Below the pieces are notes generated by a model. That model saw only the letters and a list, made by a program, of their open reading frames with translations, made no database searches and had not been told where the DNA came from. This document shows positions 46,341-58,550 of a stretch of DNA of 64,000 nucleotides, one piece after another. The stretch comes from Pyrrhosoma nymphula. Lineage: Eukaryota > Arthropoda > Insecta > Odonata > Coenagrionidae. Every line of letters starts with the position of its first letter. Within the stretch, counting starts at the first letter, position 1. The stretch is from contig OY754330.1 in assembly GCA_963573305.1 (NCBI GenBank), positions 19,626,596-19,690,595 of the forward strand. The letters run 5' to 3'. Position numbers and translations under genes: made by a program.

Positions 46341-46990
46341 ACTGGTTTCAATAAATTTTATAAAAGCGAGTATAATTTCTGATTTGGCTCCGACCAAGAC
46401 AACGCTTCCTTTCATCTTTTGCGGCGACGACAGTTTCCAGTGATTCCGCCATAATATGCGATTACAATGAACAAGTCGCAGGGTCAGGCGTTTGAATCCA
46501 CGTTTGACTTAAAACAGCAGAATTATCAAACGGACAACTTTGCGTAGCTCTCTCTCACAAATAAACGGAAAAAAATGTTAATTTTCAGTGTTGAGAATAA
46601 ACTTATGATGTCAATTGATTTCAATGTCTTCATTGAATAAGTAGGCGGCGTGGGTGCTTTTTAAAACCTATGAGAGAATAAAAAGATACATTTGAAAAAA
46701 GAGGATATATACCTTTACCGGGAGCCACTGATGGGTCCGAATCCGAGGTATACAAGCAGTGGCAGCAGATAATCCCACTGGATGCTATGGAAACGCGGGC
46801 ATGCTGCAGAGCCGACTTCGGTTGGAGGAAGCATATAGCATCGTGAACAGCCAGCGCCGTCGTGCGCAGAAAGGGAGTGTTATGAAACCCTGAGGGGAAA
46901 GAGAAAGAAGACAAAAAAATATATCTAATCAACATCGGTCACGTTTTGAAATATTTTTTTCTTCAACGATGACGATTTCTGTGGGGGGGG
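46341..46990. other. No feature recognised
   Basis: Nothing supportable; a G-run near 46982 precedes a LINE tail. Confidence 0.4.
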
Positions 46991-46995
46991 AGATA

Positions 46996-47790
46996 ATAAT
47001 AATAATATAATAATAATATTTTATTTACTCCCAAAATATTGTTGCACAAACTGGTAACAGCAAAGGAGCGGGAGCTTTAGGTGGTCTCCAAGGTAATAAG
47101 ACCAGAATTGAGCCACCAGCAAATTACAAAAAATGTATGCCATAAAAACAAACGCAGTAACTGTTACATAAGTATTGTTACAATGAAAATACCATCAAAA
47201 TAAATGTTCAATATTTTCTTGAGAAAAAAGCCAGTCTTTGGCAAGTTTTAACATTTTTTTTGAGAATTTAATTTTTTAAATTTCAGCGGGCAGTAAATTA
47301 AATATCTTTGGCCCCATATAGAGAAAGCAACGTTCATATAAAGTTAATCTTGGTCTGTTTGTTACAATGTTTGACTTATTCCTTAAATTATATTTACCTT
47401 TATCAGATACACTCGGCATATTGCCACTTCTGGCACAAAACATTTTTAAGACTTTAAATAAATACAAATATGTACCTTAGTGGTAACACTATGAGGGCCA
47501 CGAACAACGGAAATGAGTGTTCATAAGAATTTTTGGAAGATATTACACGAATTATTTTTTTTTGCAAGACGAGTGCACGCTTAAACGTGTTCATGTATGC
47601 ACTGCCCCAGCAGATTACACCATAAGAGATTTTGGAATGAACAAGAGCATGATAAATGGTAGGAATATAGCAGGAAGACTTCAAGGCGAAGGAAACTCCA
47701 TGATTGGGTGGTGCGTGTTCTATATGAAACAGCCAATAGGAGACTTGCAAACGAACACAAATTAATGCATTCATATTGGCTCATGTAAGA
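46996..47790 (-). mobile_element. 5'-truncated CR1/Jockey-type LINE, copy 2
   Basis: Minus-strand LINE with an (ATT)n tail at 46996-47030, 3' sequence to ~47275 and RT C-terminal coding beyond. The 3' part is nearly the same as 7882-8251. Confidence 0.82.
47276..47774 (-). pseudogene. LINE RT C-terminal remnant with frameshift
   Basis: Two overlapping frames. The upstream one (47774-47454) has YHALVHSKISYGVICWG, then LQKKIIRVISSKNSYEHSFP and LPLRYIF. The downstream one (47467-47276) has YNLRNKSNIVTNRPRL, then GPKIFNLLPAEI. Together they give the usual order past the RT palm in CR1/Jockey LINEs: SK(I)-YG---WG, LQKK-IR-I, PLF--L--L-L-YIF, YN-RN, G---FN-LP--I. A single frameshift near 47460 separates them. 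The catalytic core is missing because of 5' truncation. Confidence 0.82.
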
Positions 47791-47937
47791 CACACTAAAG
47801 GTGGTTCCACTGTGCAATGACTTATTCATATTGTGGCGGAGGATTCTGGAAACGACGGTTGAAATAGGGAACCTTCCAGAGCCTTGGCAACGGGTGGTTG
47901 TTGACGAGGGAGAGGAATCAACATGGATGGTTCAGGT

Positions 47938-48466
47938 CAAGGGTCTGACACTCAAATTACTCCAATGGTTATACATTTCACCCAGAGCACTCTAGCGGTC
48001 AGGCGCTAACTATCAGCGCAACAGCACGACAGGCATACTCTTTAATTGAATATCTGGCAGATTTAATTGGGAAATTACCTATTTATTTCACAGGGGAAAC
48101 TTAAAAAGGTAATTGTATAATCAATTTTGCATCCTGAACAATTCTGGAACCAGATTGCAGCGCAATAATGCCATCCAGTCCTTCTCTTTGCCTTTTCGCA
48201 GTGTACTTTCTCGGCCATCTTCGTTGTTTACTTACGGTTGCGATGGAGATGTCACGTGTGGTCCCAGGCGTATTTTAAATGTACGCTGATAAACTTCTTA
48301 CAACAAAAGGATTAATTACTGCATTTTTTCACAAAAAAATATAAGATTTATGGCAAAAGCATACAATATTTATCTTTTTCGCGCATAGTTATTTTTCCAT
48401 TTGCGCCTGAAACAATTGGCGCTAGTAGTAATCCATACGAGATATCGCAATTCCGTCAGACCCTAG
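47938..48466 (-). mobile_element. hAT-type MITE, copy 2 (529 bp), inverted
   Basis: Starts CAAGGGTCTGAC and ends GTCAGACCCTAG. Flanks GTTCAGGT and GTTCATGT, an 8-bp duplication with one mismatch. Whole length matches 4831-5359 in reverse. Confidence 0.85.
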
Positions 48467-48769
48467 GTTCATGTAATGGAGTTTGTAGGTAATGGAGTCT
48501 TTGCGAGTGGCTCTGAATGTTACGCTGTGTGTACACTTTTGGTAAAATAAATGAGTGACGTGTTCCGTAAAAAGAATAGTTATTTTTGCACCCACGCACG
48601 TAACAATATTCTGATAATATATATATCTGTGGTAAGATGGCAAAAAATTATATGTCATGTTTTGCAAGTTTTACAGGAGAACAATTAAAATGTTAAGTAG
48701 GCTTTAAAAAATCAGAATATCAAAGTTTAGGTCTTACCTTTTCGTAAAACATGTAAAAAAAATTATTGC

Positions 48770-49395
48770 CATCATATTTTTTTAACTTCCCAAATCCAAC
48801 GGTAGGTATGCATAACTCAATTTTGCAACAAAAAAAGGACATATCATATTTAGCCATCTTAGCTAAGATATATAATAACGTATCCTTTGTTTGATATGAA
48901 CAACAAAATTATACCTTTCCGAGCTATTGTTTCCACAAACTGAACTTGAAATTACAATATATAAAACGCGAGAGTGGAATAAACATTGGGAAAATTATAA
49001 CTTTCTATCAAATATAAATGTCATTTTCGCGAAAAATAACTAATTCTAAAAACAAATGAAACGAATTCTCCAATGAAATTGAATCGTAACGACGTTGAAC
49101 CTCCCATGCTCAATTTATTTAATTTTACTTACTGCTAAATTACTGCAACAAATTAAATAAAATTCGTTAATGCGAAGGAAATGCCGCTGCAGTCGTCTTC
49201 TGTGACTATAAAAAGTGTTTTAATTCAAAATATATGTTCGTCAAATAATTTTCATGATTTGCACTTTTATTTTATTTTCTTATCGCTGATGCAACTCATT
49301 ATTAAATATCGCATTATTTTAAACATCACGAACAAAAGATAGACCTTCTTTGGTCGGTAAGAAAACCCAGTATTTCTTTCGACTCACCCTGAAGG
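48770..49395 (+). mobile_element. REP-B4: diverged copy, ends unclear
   Basis: Interior blocks tgatatgaacaacaaaatta, acctttcc, cttgaaattaca, gaaatg.cgctgcagtcg and ttgactcac-type sequence occur in REP-B order. Termini are too diverged to place. Confidence 0.6.
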
Positions 49396-49817
49396 AAATT
49401 CCCCTATAAGAATTTCCTAGAACATTCGTGAATAGCAAGGGAAAAATTGAAAATTCCTTAGAAAACATTTCTTTCCTGAGGAAATGCCCTTAAACTCTAG
49501 GGAATATTTTCCTTGAAATTTTTTTTTCTTTAGAAATGAAAGACTTAGGTCAGTTTCATTTCCCTTAAACAAAACGCTGCGTTAAGGAAAACCTTCAGAC
49601 ATAGGAAAAATTACACCAGCAATTGCATAGAGAGCAGTGCGCAGCGCATAGAATGAATATGACTATAGTGGAAATAATATATATTCATAGAAGTAAAAAA
49701 TTAATCCTGAATAGTTTCATTCATACAACCATTGAGTTATCACAATTATTTATTAATGAGACTGACAAAATATTTCTCAATAAAATATGTGCAACCATTA
49801 TAAAAAATCACCTCTAA

Positions 49818-50275
49818 AGGCCTGGTTACACGCCAAGTTTCTGTATTTTTGTGAATGGTTTCATGTACAGATTCTTTTTTTGTGCATTCTCACGGACAAG
49901 ATCAATGAACAGGTACATTTTTTCGGACAGATTTTCGTACATTTTTAGATGCGCATTATGCGTTTTCGTTTGTTTTTCCTCATTTTAAACCGCAGGCGCG
50001 TTATTTAAACCAATTTTGCTGCCATCGATACGACACATTTACTTGTCAATTGGCTTGTGAAAATGTGAATGTGTCATTTGCGTCGTCTGCCACCAGGTGT
50101 CTCTGTAATGAGGTCAACTCGTACGATTGTCTGATCGAAATTAGAACTGGTTCTATTTTCTGTTCAGGCATTCATACAATCGTACATTTTCGTGTGGTTA
50201 CACGGTGAATTTTCGCGTTCATTCTGACATTCACACATTTTCTTGTACATTCTAATGTACCGTGTAACCAGGCCT
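49818..50275. mobile_element. PIF/Harbinger-like MITE (458 bp)
   Basis: AGGCCTGGTTACAC and perfect inverse GTGTAACCAGGCCT, flanked by TAA on both sides (49815-49817 and 50276-50278). A 3-bp TWA duplication is the Harbinger signature. Interior is non-coding, with cgtacattttcgtg-type inverted blocks. Confidence 0.87.
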
Positions 50276-50899
50276 TAACAGTCAACTACATTTAGTTTAA
50301 AACAAATATATTCTAAGGTACTGCAACACACTTTCAAAAGCATTTCCAGTGAAAAATGCACAATAGGGAAATTATTCCCTTAAGATATAGTTTCTATCGA
50401 AGACGGGAATCTTCCAATTTTCTAGGAAAAATGAAAGTTCAATTTTCTAGGGTTTTTTTTTCAACAGAGCACACAGTCACAGGAGCAAGGTGCACCATTG
50501 CAGAAAGGTGCCTTGCAGTTACGAGCCATCATTGCATCGCTTTTAATGGTGCCACAATTTGAGGAATTTTAATGTAAATGTAAATTCTCTTCTTTCATTA
50601 AAATGAAACCCGGAGGAAGTCATTTTACCAAGCCTACTGAATAAACGTTGATCTTCCAACTTGGATTTAGTATATATTTAACAGTAACCAGCGAAAATAC
50701 TCACTATTTTCACAATGTTGGAGAGATGGAAAATTGGGAGAAGAGTTCTCAGGAGAAAAATTCTCCCCCAAAAAGGTAAATTATTTCCAAATATTTTCAC
50801 GGCTTTGTGACTTAGATTAATCAATATTGCAGTCACTCCATCTGCAAGTGGCGATAAGATGAAACAAATTTTGAATAGACAATTTTACAATTCTCTCCT

Positions 50900-52127
50900 G
50901 GGTCATTCCACCTCAATTCAACAAACGTTTGTCCCGAAAGGCTGGGACACAATCAACGTTAACGTGTGACGCGAGCCGTTGACGGGAATACGTGTAGAGA
51001 TGGCTAACGGGAAAGTACCGGGGACGGACACAGCCAACGTGTCCTGGGAGTACGTGTACGTGAGAGATGGGCAACTTTCATCTCTCCACGTTTCCCGTAC
51101 ACGGAGAACCAATCAGGACCACAGAAGTCAGAAGACACAAATTGAGAAAATGGCGGACGTCCAGTCCATATTTAGGTTTTATTTGAAGCTTTCAAAATAT
51201 TTCGCGTGTTTCTCCAGCCATCTTCTTAACCAAGAGTCAGTTCCACGCTGCTTAGTGTCTATAAATGCGTGAATACAAGATAAACGGTATTTTTGGCTCA
51301 CAGTTTACCTTAAAATATCCCGAATTCGCCGTTGCGCTTACGACAGTCAATTTTCACGGGAGGTGCACCGTGACGTCGATTGTGTCCGGTGGTTGAAATT
51401 TCCCGTCCCACGTAATACGGTTCACGGTTCCCGTCACACGCTAACGTTGATTGTGTCCCAGCCTTTAGGGTCTCAGATTTTGATAAAAATTGGTGTATGG
51501 GTACAATATCAACTCAAACTGAATACCCTCAAACCGTTTTGTGAGAAAAAAATTTTGAGCAAATTATGCATATTTCAATTTTTTCGCATTTTTAGTAAAA
51601 ATCCGAGCCTGAAATCATATTATCACTTATATCTCCTTGCTTGCAACTGTCATACATCAATGATTAATAGCTCTTATTAAGGCTAAATTTTTATTGAATG
51701 CAATTATAGCAATAAAAAATATTTTCTTCTATACCCTATCGTTGTTAATTACTAATGTTTAAAAAATTGTTAATAAAATTTTCTCAAATACTCCATCTCA
51801 GAATCGGCCGAAACGTTTTTCCGTTATCTAAACATACCCATATAACTATTCCAAAAATAAAATTTAGTGGCAATTCATAAATGTGTTTTTTATAAATATT
51901 TAAACATTTACAATTTCCTCTCGCGCGGCCCGTCGGCTCACCCATTTGGAATACATGAAGCAGACACGCGATGCAAGCCTAAAAATTTCCTAATTGCTCA
52001 ATGTCGTGGCTATATGTGATAAAAATATATTATAAACCACAAATGTTAACAACAATTATTATCCAATTTTTATCAAAATCTGAGACCCTGAGGGACAAAC
52101 GTTTGTTGAATTGAGGTGGAATGACCC
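50900..52127. mobile_element. TIR element with ~36-bp inverted ends, nested MITE inside
   Basis: GGGTCATTCCACCTCAATTC continuing to gtttgtccc, and the matching inverse at the right. The match resumes after the nested insertion (gggtctcagattttgataaa at 51468 against 52066-52087). Possible 4-bp duplication TCCT on both sides. Superfamily not assigned. Confidence 0.8.
50939..51464. mobile_element. Nested MITE, Harbinger-like (526 bp)
   Basis: AGGCTGGGACACAATCAACG and its inverse. It interrupts the left arm of the 50900-52127 element between gtccc and gggtctcag. Flanking triplets are GAA and TTA, a possible decayed TWA duplication. Confidence 0.75.
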
Positions 52128-52639
52128 TCCTCTTTTTTTTATCCAAAAAACCATCAAAAAACGGGTGCCTATGAACATCCATCACAGCATACAGAAACCG
52201 TTAAGCATAGAAATATGGACACGAAGTTTCATACGTGTGAGATCACGACACTGGCAAAGGAGAAGATCTCAAGAGATTTTTAGTTGATGGATTCCCTTGT
52301 TTAAAAAATAAACAGATTGAAACGACAGAATAGATGCTCAATCAAGCAAAAGTAAAGGACAAATGGAAAATTACAAGATCCGAAACAAAAGCGAGTCGCT
52401 ATTATTTTCCACATATTTTTCTAGATAAATTAATATCGTGTTTTCATCATGAAAAGGTAACAGTTATTTCAGTGCTGGGAATAAACCTTTTTGGCTCCTC
52501 CTAATGTCAGTCGGCCTCCATTTCCATATTTTTGCTAAATGTTAATTTAAAATTTAAAAAGCATGATACCGCTGAGTAATATTGGAAGTCTCATTCAAAA
52601 TTCACTAGTTCATAATTAACTTTGTGGTATTCCATTATA

Positions 52640-53475
52640 ATGTTTGTCGATGAATATCTGTTACTAATACCTTTACCTTTTATTTAAATTAAGCGACCCG
52701 GGTTTCAGCGAATAATCACCATCATCAGGCATTAATTGAGATCTGTTTATCCCATTGTTTCCGTAGTTACGAAACGGAAGGGGAGAAGAAGTTTTTAAAC
52801 GGAGGCCAGAATAGGGGAAAAGGAAGGTTAAAGGTATTCGTTTCCCCTATTCTGGCCTCCGTTTCAAACTTCTTCTCCCCTTCCGTTGCGTAACTACGGA
52901 AACAATAGGATAAACAGATCTCAATGGACGATTTTACAAATGATCTCACGCAACGCTTGCGCGCGGAAGAAGTTGGAACTATCGGGACAAACAAATCATA
53001 TCCAACCATTGAAGTCTTGAGGGAATCAAGTTAAATAATAGTGAATTTCTCTTTTGATTAATTTTGGTTTCAGTTAAACCAGGAGCCTTTGAACTAATCT
53101 TTTAATCGTTCAAAACCAGTGAAGGTGGCTCAAAATTTAACTCCAAAAATAAACTCCACTCCCTATCCATATAGGGCTTATTCCTATATCTCGTGTCGCT
53201 TTTGCACAACCCATAAGCACACCTTTTCACCATTTTAACGCAACTAACAAATCAGCGAGATGGCCTTTCCCAATTGTAAACATACAAAAAACACGATTTG
53301 TTTGTCCCGATATTTATAGCTACTCCCGACGGCGCTACTATCGACCTTCAACTGTGGAATCGTCCATTAATGTCTGATGATGGTGATTATTCACTGAAAC
53401 CCGGGTCGCTTAATTTAAATAAAAGTGGTATTAGTAACAGATATTCATCGACAAACTCATTCAAAATGTTTAATT
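52640..53475. mobile_element. PLE-like foldback carrying a nested MITE
   Basis: Arm 52648-52830 is the near-perfect inverse of 52838-52924 plus 53367-53458. Shared blocks: gtcgatgaatatctgttact, aagcgacccgggtttcag, gataaacagatctcaa with its inverse, and the ggccagaataggggaaa/cccctattctggcc centre. Both arms have CTGATGA-T-GGTGA...TC(A/G)CT-GAAAC; the A/G change keeps the stem paired. A MITE interrupts the right arm. Confidence 0.78.
52925..53366. mobile_element. TSD-less (Spy-like) MITE, copy 2, unsplit (442 bp)
   Basis: TGGACGATT...AATCGTCCA between ctcaa and ttaatg. The intact opposite arm of the host foldback reads cattaattgag, the inverse of ctcaattaatg, so the joined flanks restore the target exactly with no duplication. 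It carries one atataggg where the 20.1-kb copy has two around the 3254-bp insertion. Confidence 0.85.
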
Positions 53476-53774
53476 CAAAAGTAAGAGGAGATAAAAAATA
53501 AAGCATACGGGTTATCGCGAGTAAATTGTTGTTCTTCCCCGAGGAATAGTATCTGGAACTGAATCGTCATTCCTCAGGCAAAGAAAACGCAGTTTATAAG
53601 CGCCAAAAATCTCAAAAATATCGCGAGGTTGCCACATGACTCCTTAGGCACCATTAGAGACAATTCGATTAAGATTCAAACACACAATAATAAAGTTTGG
53701 AAGACAGGAATGATGATTGATTAGTTAAGGTTGAAAATTTAAAAGCAATTTCCACAGATAAATTAATCAATTGA

Positions 53775-54342
53775 GGTAGTTTGAGCGAAAAATCACTTCA
53801 CCGAGAATTTGATAAATTTGGCCTCATTTTTAAGAAAAAACTCTCACCTTTCCTATGATATAAAAATATATCTCCCCTTTGCCCAACTACTTTACGAGCA
53901 ATTTGCATGTTAATATAATCTGTTTTACATGGGATAGATTATGGCTGAGCGCTACAGAGGGAGAATATTTTAACAAAATTAGGAACTTCTAGCACCTAGA
54001 CTTCGTCAAAAAACTAACGGTGTATAGTTTGCATGTTTTATCAACTATTTGTATAAAATTATCTATTACTCACCATAAGTAGTAATAATTACAGAATCGC
54101 AAAAAAAAACCTGCTCTTTAGAAGGGTTTTCAGCCGTACGGCGGGAAAAAATGAGTCAAGTTAGAGACTTATGTAGCTTATATTTATTTAATTACTGAGA
54201 TTTTTGGGCATATATAACTATACTTTAGCGCCATTAATATAACAATATTTATTTCATACTACTTACAGACGCTGAAATGAAAACATTAAATTAGAATATG
54301 GTCTCCAATATGACTACAGGGTACTATCTCGCTCAAATCACC
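53775..54342 (+). mobile_element. REP-A5: TTAA-type MITE (568 bp)
   Basis: Left flank TTGA, right flank TTAA (54343-54346). Same tips and interior as the other REP-A copies. Confidence 0.85.
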
Positions 54343-54602
54343 TTAAATAAAATTTTATCTGTGAAAAACTGCTTTTAACTTTTCCACCTTATTATGTTAC
54401 AATTCCACGCCATATCGCCTGAATCTTCGGAATTCATGATGATTGGGAATGGGTTCAATGGAAATGCATGCATTCATCGTAGACGAGAAAAACAAGAAGT
54501 AACGGCATCGGCCACCAATAAGAGACCAGACCGTCTCCTGGAGCATAGTTGGGCTCCCCTCCATTACGAATCAAATTCGAAATTTTGATCGTCAAATCGC
54601 TC

Positions 54603-54642
54603 CCGTCTGAGGTCGCAAATTGTCTTGCGATTTGGCAGACGG
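54603..54642. repeat. 40-nt stem-loop
   Basis: CCGTCTG...CAGACGG outer stem with TCGCAA...TTGCGA inner stem. Isolated; role unknown. Confidence 0.5.
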
Positions 54643-55295
54643 TGAGTGAGAAAGGACATTATAGCCGTCGAAGCCCTTAAAAAATGATGTTCCACAGCGA
54701 GAATAATTAAAAGAACAAAGGTTTGGCCCTCATCTCGGCAGTGTCTTCCGTGAGAGAAAGAGAACGACGCTGAATATACTTACGTGCACGTATGTCTTAT
54801 CTATATTAGAGGCCGTCGCTTACCCTCCACCCTTTGGGCGATGATTTATGAAGGTTTAGGAGGAGGACAGATCGTTAATACTCGAAAGTCACCGGCTTAA
54901 AAAGGTTGAGGAGACATGTAGTAGAGTAGTGGGGGTAGGTAGGTAGGGTTGAAGGTGGTGGGGTTGACCGCAGAATTTCCCCCCCTTCGTGTCAAAGGGC
55001 ACGTCCCTTAGGGGGAGGACGCGAGCAGACGTTACAAGGAGAGGGAAGGAAGACGGAGATGGATTATATGTGCGATGTGGGCGCAGGGATGATGTTTCTG
55101 GGAGAAGAGGAGGAGGAGTATGGCAGGGGAGGAGGCAAGGTATAGGAGAGGGGCCGCGTGCCGGGAGAAAATAAGAGACGACAATTGGAAGAGCCAGGGG
55201 AGGGGGGTTAAGACGGAAGAGACATTCACATCACGGACTCCTATGCATTATTCCATTATTCCATCCTAGAATCGGGAAATTCAAATTCACACCTA
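54643..55295. other. No gene; G/GA-rich tracts
   Basis: 54900-55215 is strongly purine-rich on the plus strand. Frames there are low-complexity. Confidence 0.45.
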
Positions 55296-55299
55296 TTAA

Positions 55300-55858
55300 G
55301 GTAGTTAGAGCGAAAAATAACTTCACCTAGAATTTGATGAATTTGGTCTCATTTTTAAGAAAAAACTATCATCTTTCAAATGATATCAAAATATCAACCC
55401 CTTGCCGAACTACTTTTCGAGCAATTTGCCTAAAAATATAAGCTGTTTTAAAAGGGATAGATTATGGCTATGAGCTCCAGAGGGAGAATATTTTTAAAAA
55501 ATTAGGAACTTCTAGCAAGTATATTCCGTCAAAAAACTAACGATGTGTAGATTGAAAGTTTTCTCAACTATTTATAAAAAATAATCTCCTACTCACCACA
55601 GTAAGTTTTACAGAATCGCAAAAAAACCTACTGTTTTGAAGGGTTTTCAGTCAAACGGCGGGAAAAAATGAGTCAAGTTAGAGACTTAAGTAGCTTCATT
55701 TATTTAATTAGAGTAAATTTTTCATACATAACTATATCTTTGCGCCATTAATATCTACTACAATATTTATTTCATACTTCTTACAGACGCTGAAATAAAA
55801 AATAAAATTTGGATATGGTCTCCATTATGACTAGGGAACTATCCCGCTCAAAACCACC
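55300..55858 (+). mobile_element. REP-A6: TTAA-flanked MITE (559 bp)
   Basis: Perfect TTAA on both sides (55296-55299 and 55859-55862). Tips GGTAGTTAGAGCGAAAAATA and the inverse of ggtggttttgagcggg. Confidence 0.88.
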
Positions 55859-56446
55859 TTAATTTTATATTTTTCAAAGTCGCGGAGCTCAAAGATCGTC
55901 AGGGGAATTTTTGTATAGTTTGTTACTACGCAACGGAATGCAGTATGAAAATCCATTTGAAATCGCAGAAAAAAAGATGCTGCAGTTCACTCTTAAAAAT
56001 CTCGATTAATACTCCCGAGACGATTACATTTGATTTACTTTTACTACCTGTAATCGTTACTTTTTTTCAAATTGTAATTTTACTCGTGTTTTACTCCAAC
56101 ATTTTTGTAATCGTGACTCTCGGGGTATTATTTAATTGGCGTGTAAGGTACTAATACTTGGTCATTGATAATTTGGATTCCTGTTTTTTATTGTTTTGGA
56201 CTGCATGACCAACGTTGTGCATAATCGGGTTTTTATGACTATGAGCGCAAATAATTTCAGTCACACAGCTTCATCAACACACCAAGAAATGTTCTTTTCT
56301 TCCGTTTTCCTTTCAAAAAATTTGGAACTAATTACTTGAAGGCGACATCCCAGATTCATGATTTTACCTAAATAAGGAAATCACGTAAAGAATACTCGTA
56401 ATTTCCGGATACTTAAGCGTCTAAAACACATTAAAGAATGCATTAA

Positions 56447-57000
56447 GGTGGTTCCACCGTAAAAATTACTTAAATGTCATTTTATTCATATTCTGTCTAC
56501 TTGTAGAAAACGTTGTCCTCTATCTGATATGAACAACAAAATAATACCTTTCCACGCTATTTCATTCTATAATTAAACTTGAAATTACATTGTGTTCAAT
56601 GGGGGAATGAGAGAAACGCGGGGAAAATAGTATTTTTCCATAAAATATAAAGGCCATTTTCGTGTAAAACTATTTATATGAAGGAAATAATCCAGAGAAA
56701 TTGAATAAAAATAAAATACAGGCATCTTACCACCTTATTTTTTTAGTTATTAGGGAATTACTGCCGTGATTGAAGTCAAAATGCTGTAATTCGTAGGAAA
56801 TGGCGCTGCAGTCGGCTCCTATGGCTGGAAAAAAGTGCTAATTTAAAATACATTCGTGGAATATTCTGTATATTTTGTACATTATTTTTGGGTTTCTATA
56901 GGTAACGCATTGCATCAGTGAAAGCAGGATTTGTTTGACAAAATATAAAAAATGTGGAATTTAGTATTTGTTTTGACTCACACAGTCGCGCGGAACCTCC
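56447..57000 (+). mobile_element. REP-B2: TTAA-flanked MITE (554 bp)
   Basis: Perfect TTAA at 56443-56446 and 57001-57004. Tips GGTGGTTCCACCGTAAAA and the inverse of ggaggttccgcgcgac. Confidence 0.87.
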
Positions 57001-57449
57001 TTAAAGTTCGTGGCACATAAGGCGGTCACTCGTGTAGCATTGCGGTTTCCACAGCAACGGCTGTCCATTGACGACACCTCGATACGTCAAAAAGGAACGA
57101 TCTACGCACTGGATATCCCCAACACGTCGCCAAGGCACAAAGACCCCCGAAATATAAAATATAAGCACACATTTTTGGGAGGAATAACGAAATTTTCACG
57201 TTTGACTTGACCGAGCAAATACATGTCGCTCGTCTTTTCCGGCTCCTAAAATATGTTCCTCTCGCACGCCTAAGACGGAGAAAAATGCCTCGAAGCGATG
57301 GGAGGAGGAAGGGAACGAGGAGGAAGATGCCGGTAAGGTTTGTCTCCTTTTGTGGTGAGGGGAAAAGGGATAGAGAAAAAAAGGAGAGGGAAGGCTCGGA
57401 GAGGAAACAAGCGAAGATCGGAGCCCCGTGTGAAAACATTGACTAAGAA

Positions 57450-58550
57450 GGGCTATTCTGTATGGCCTCGCAATATATCCGAACTTCGGCAGTGACGAAA
57501 TTTTGACGTCAACAGTCACGAAAATTTCAAATAGGGCTATTCATAAGTTGAGATTTGTTGGGGACTTTGACATCACTCCCACGGATTTTCCGAGGTTCCA
57601 CCGCGTCGAGTCCTTAATGCTCTTTCACAACAACTTAGCTTGACGTAACTTGACTTGACGCGGCGCAACGCCAGAGATGAGACCTTGAGAATAGCGTCTA
57701 CTAGTTCACAACGGCTTAAAGCAGCGTAACTCGACTTGGCGTAGCCTGGAGTTGAGCTCATGCCCCGTTCAGACTACTATCGTACGTACGATCGTCCTGA
57801 CGATAGTTGCCGGAAATAGTAGTGTGAACGCATGTCCGGACAGCGCTACACATAGTTCCGAACGCTGCCACTTTTACGATGGTTAGCGCTGGTATCACGA
57901 CCGGAAATCGGAAATGATGAATAACGATAATCAAAAACGTCAATCATTATATTGAATTAGATGGTGGTACTTTGACGAATAAACAAATATAGGTGTCATT
58001 TGCTTGTAGAACCATGTCGAAAGTCTTAAAAACACCACTGGGACGCGGGAATCCCTATTTTGTTCGCTTGCCCTTTACTTGTTCGTCGCGATTCCTGGTG
58101 AGGGCAGCACTGAGTTACGATAGCAGTGTGAATTCGTGCGAGTTGCTACGATGGTACGTACGATAGTAGTCTAAACGAGGCATCAGCTCAACTTTCTCTT
58201 AATTCCAGCCAATACTAGCCAGGGGTAACAATGATACGGATAAGTTGATCGAGTCAGTGCGAAATAACCCTCACATGTTCAAAAAACCTTCCTTTTTTAT
58301 TACTTCTATAGTTCAACTCACTATTTACAATTAATACTTCACATATCAACTGAGCTGTTTCGGGGGAGCTTACTACAACTCTCGAAACTCAACTATCGAT
58401 AGGGCTCATCAATCGATTGTAAGATCGAATTTGGCAGTGGTGGGTTGTGATTGGTTAGAAGTTTCGCGCACTGGTTCGCCTTCGACGAGAGAATAAGTCA
58501 AGTTACGCCAAGTTAAGTTGTTGTGAACGAGCCTTTACTGAATAAGGCCC
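57450..58550. mobile_element. TIR element with two nested insertions
   Basis: Outer ends GGGCTATTCTGTATGGCC and inverse TACTGAATAAGGCCC; outer parts match the 181-bp element at 45563. Within it, ~57624-58530 is a second inverted-repeat element (ttcacaacaacttagcttga and its inverse). At that element's centre lies a third at 57761-58182. Confidence 0.75.
57761..58182. mobile_element. Innermost nested MITE (422 bp)
   Basis: TGCCCCGTTCAGACTACTAT (then cgtacgtacg) and its inverse ending CTAAACGAGGCA. Flanked by TCA on both sides. Removing it with one TCA leaves GTTGAGCTCAGCTCAAC, a perfect palindrome at the centre of the host element. Confidence 0.8.

Noticed and set aside
47797..47835. Left end of a split REP-B copy (aaggtggttccactg)
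   Set aside because: Only the first ~15 bases match well and no continuation is convincing before 48.8 kb.
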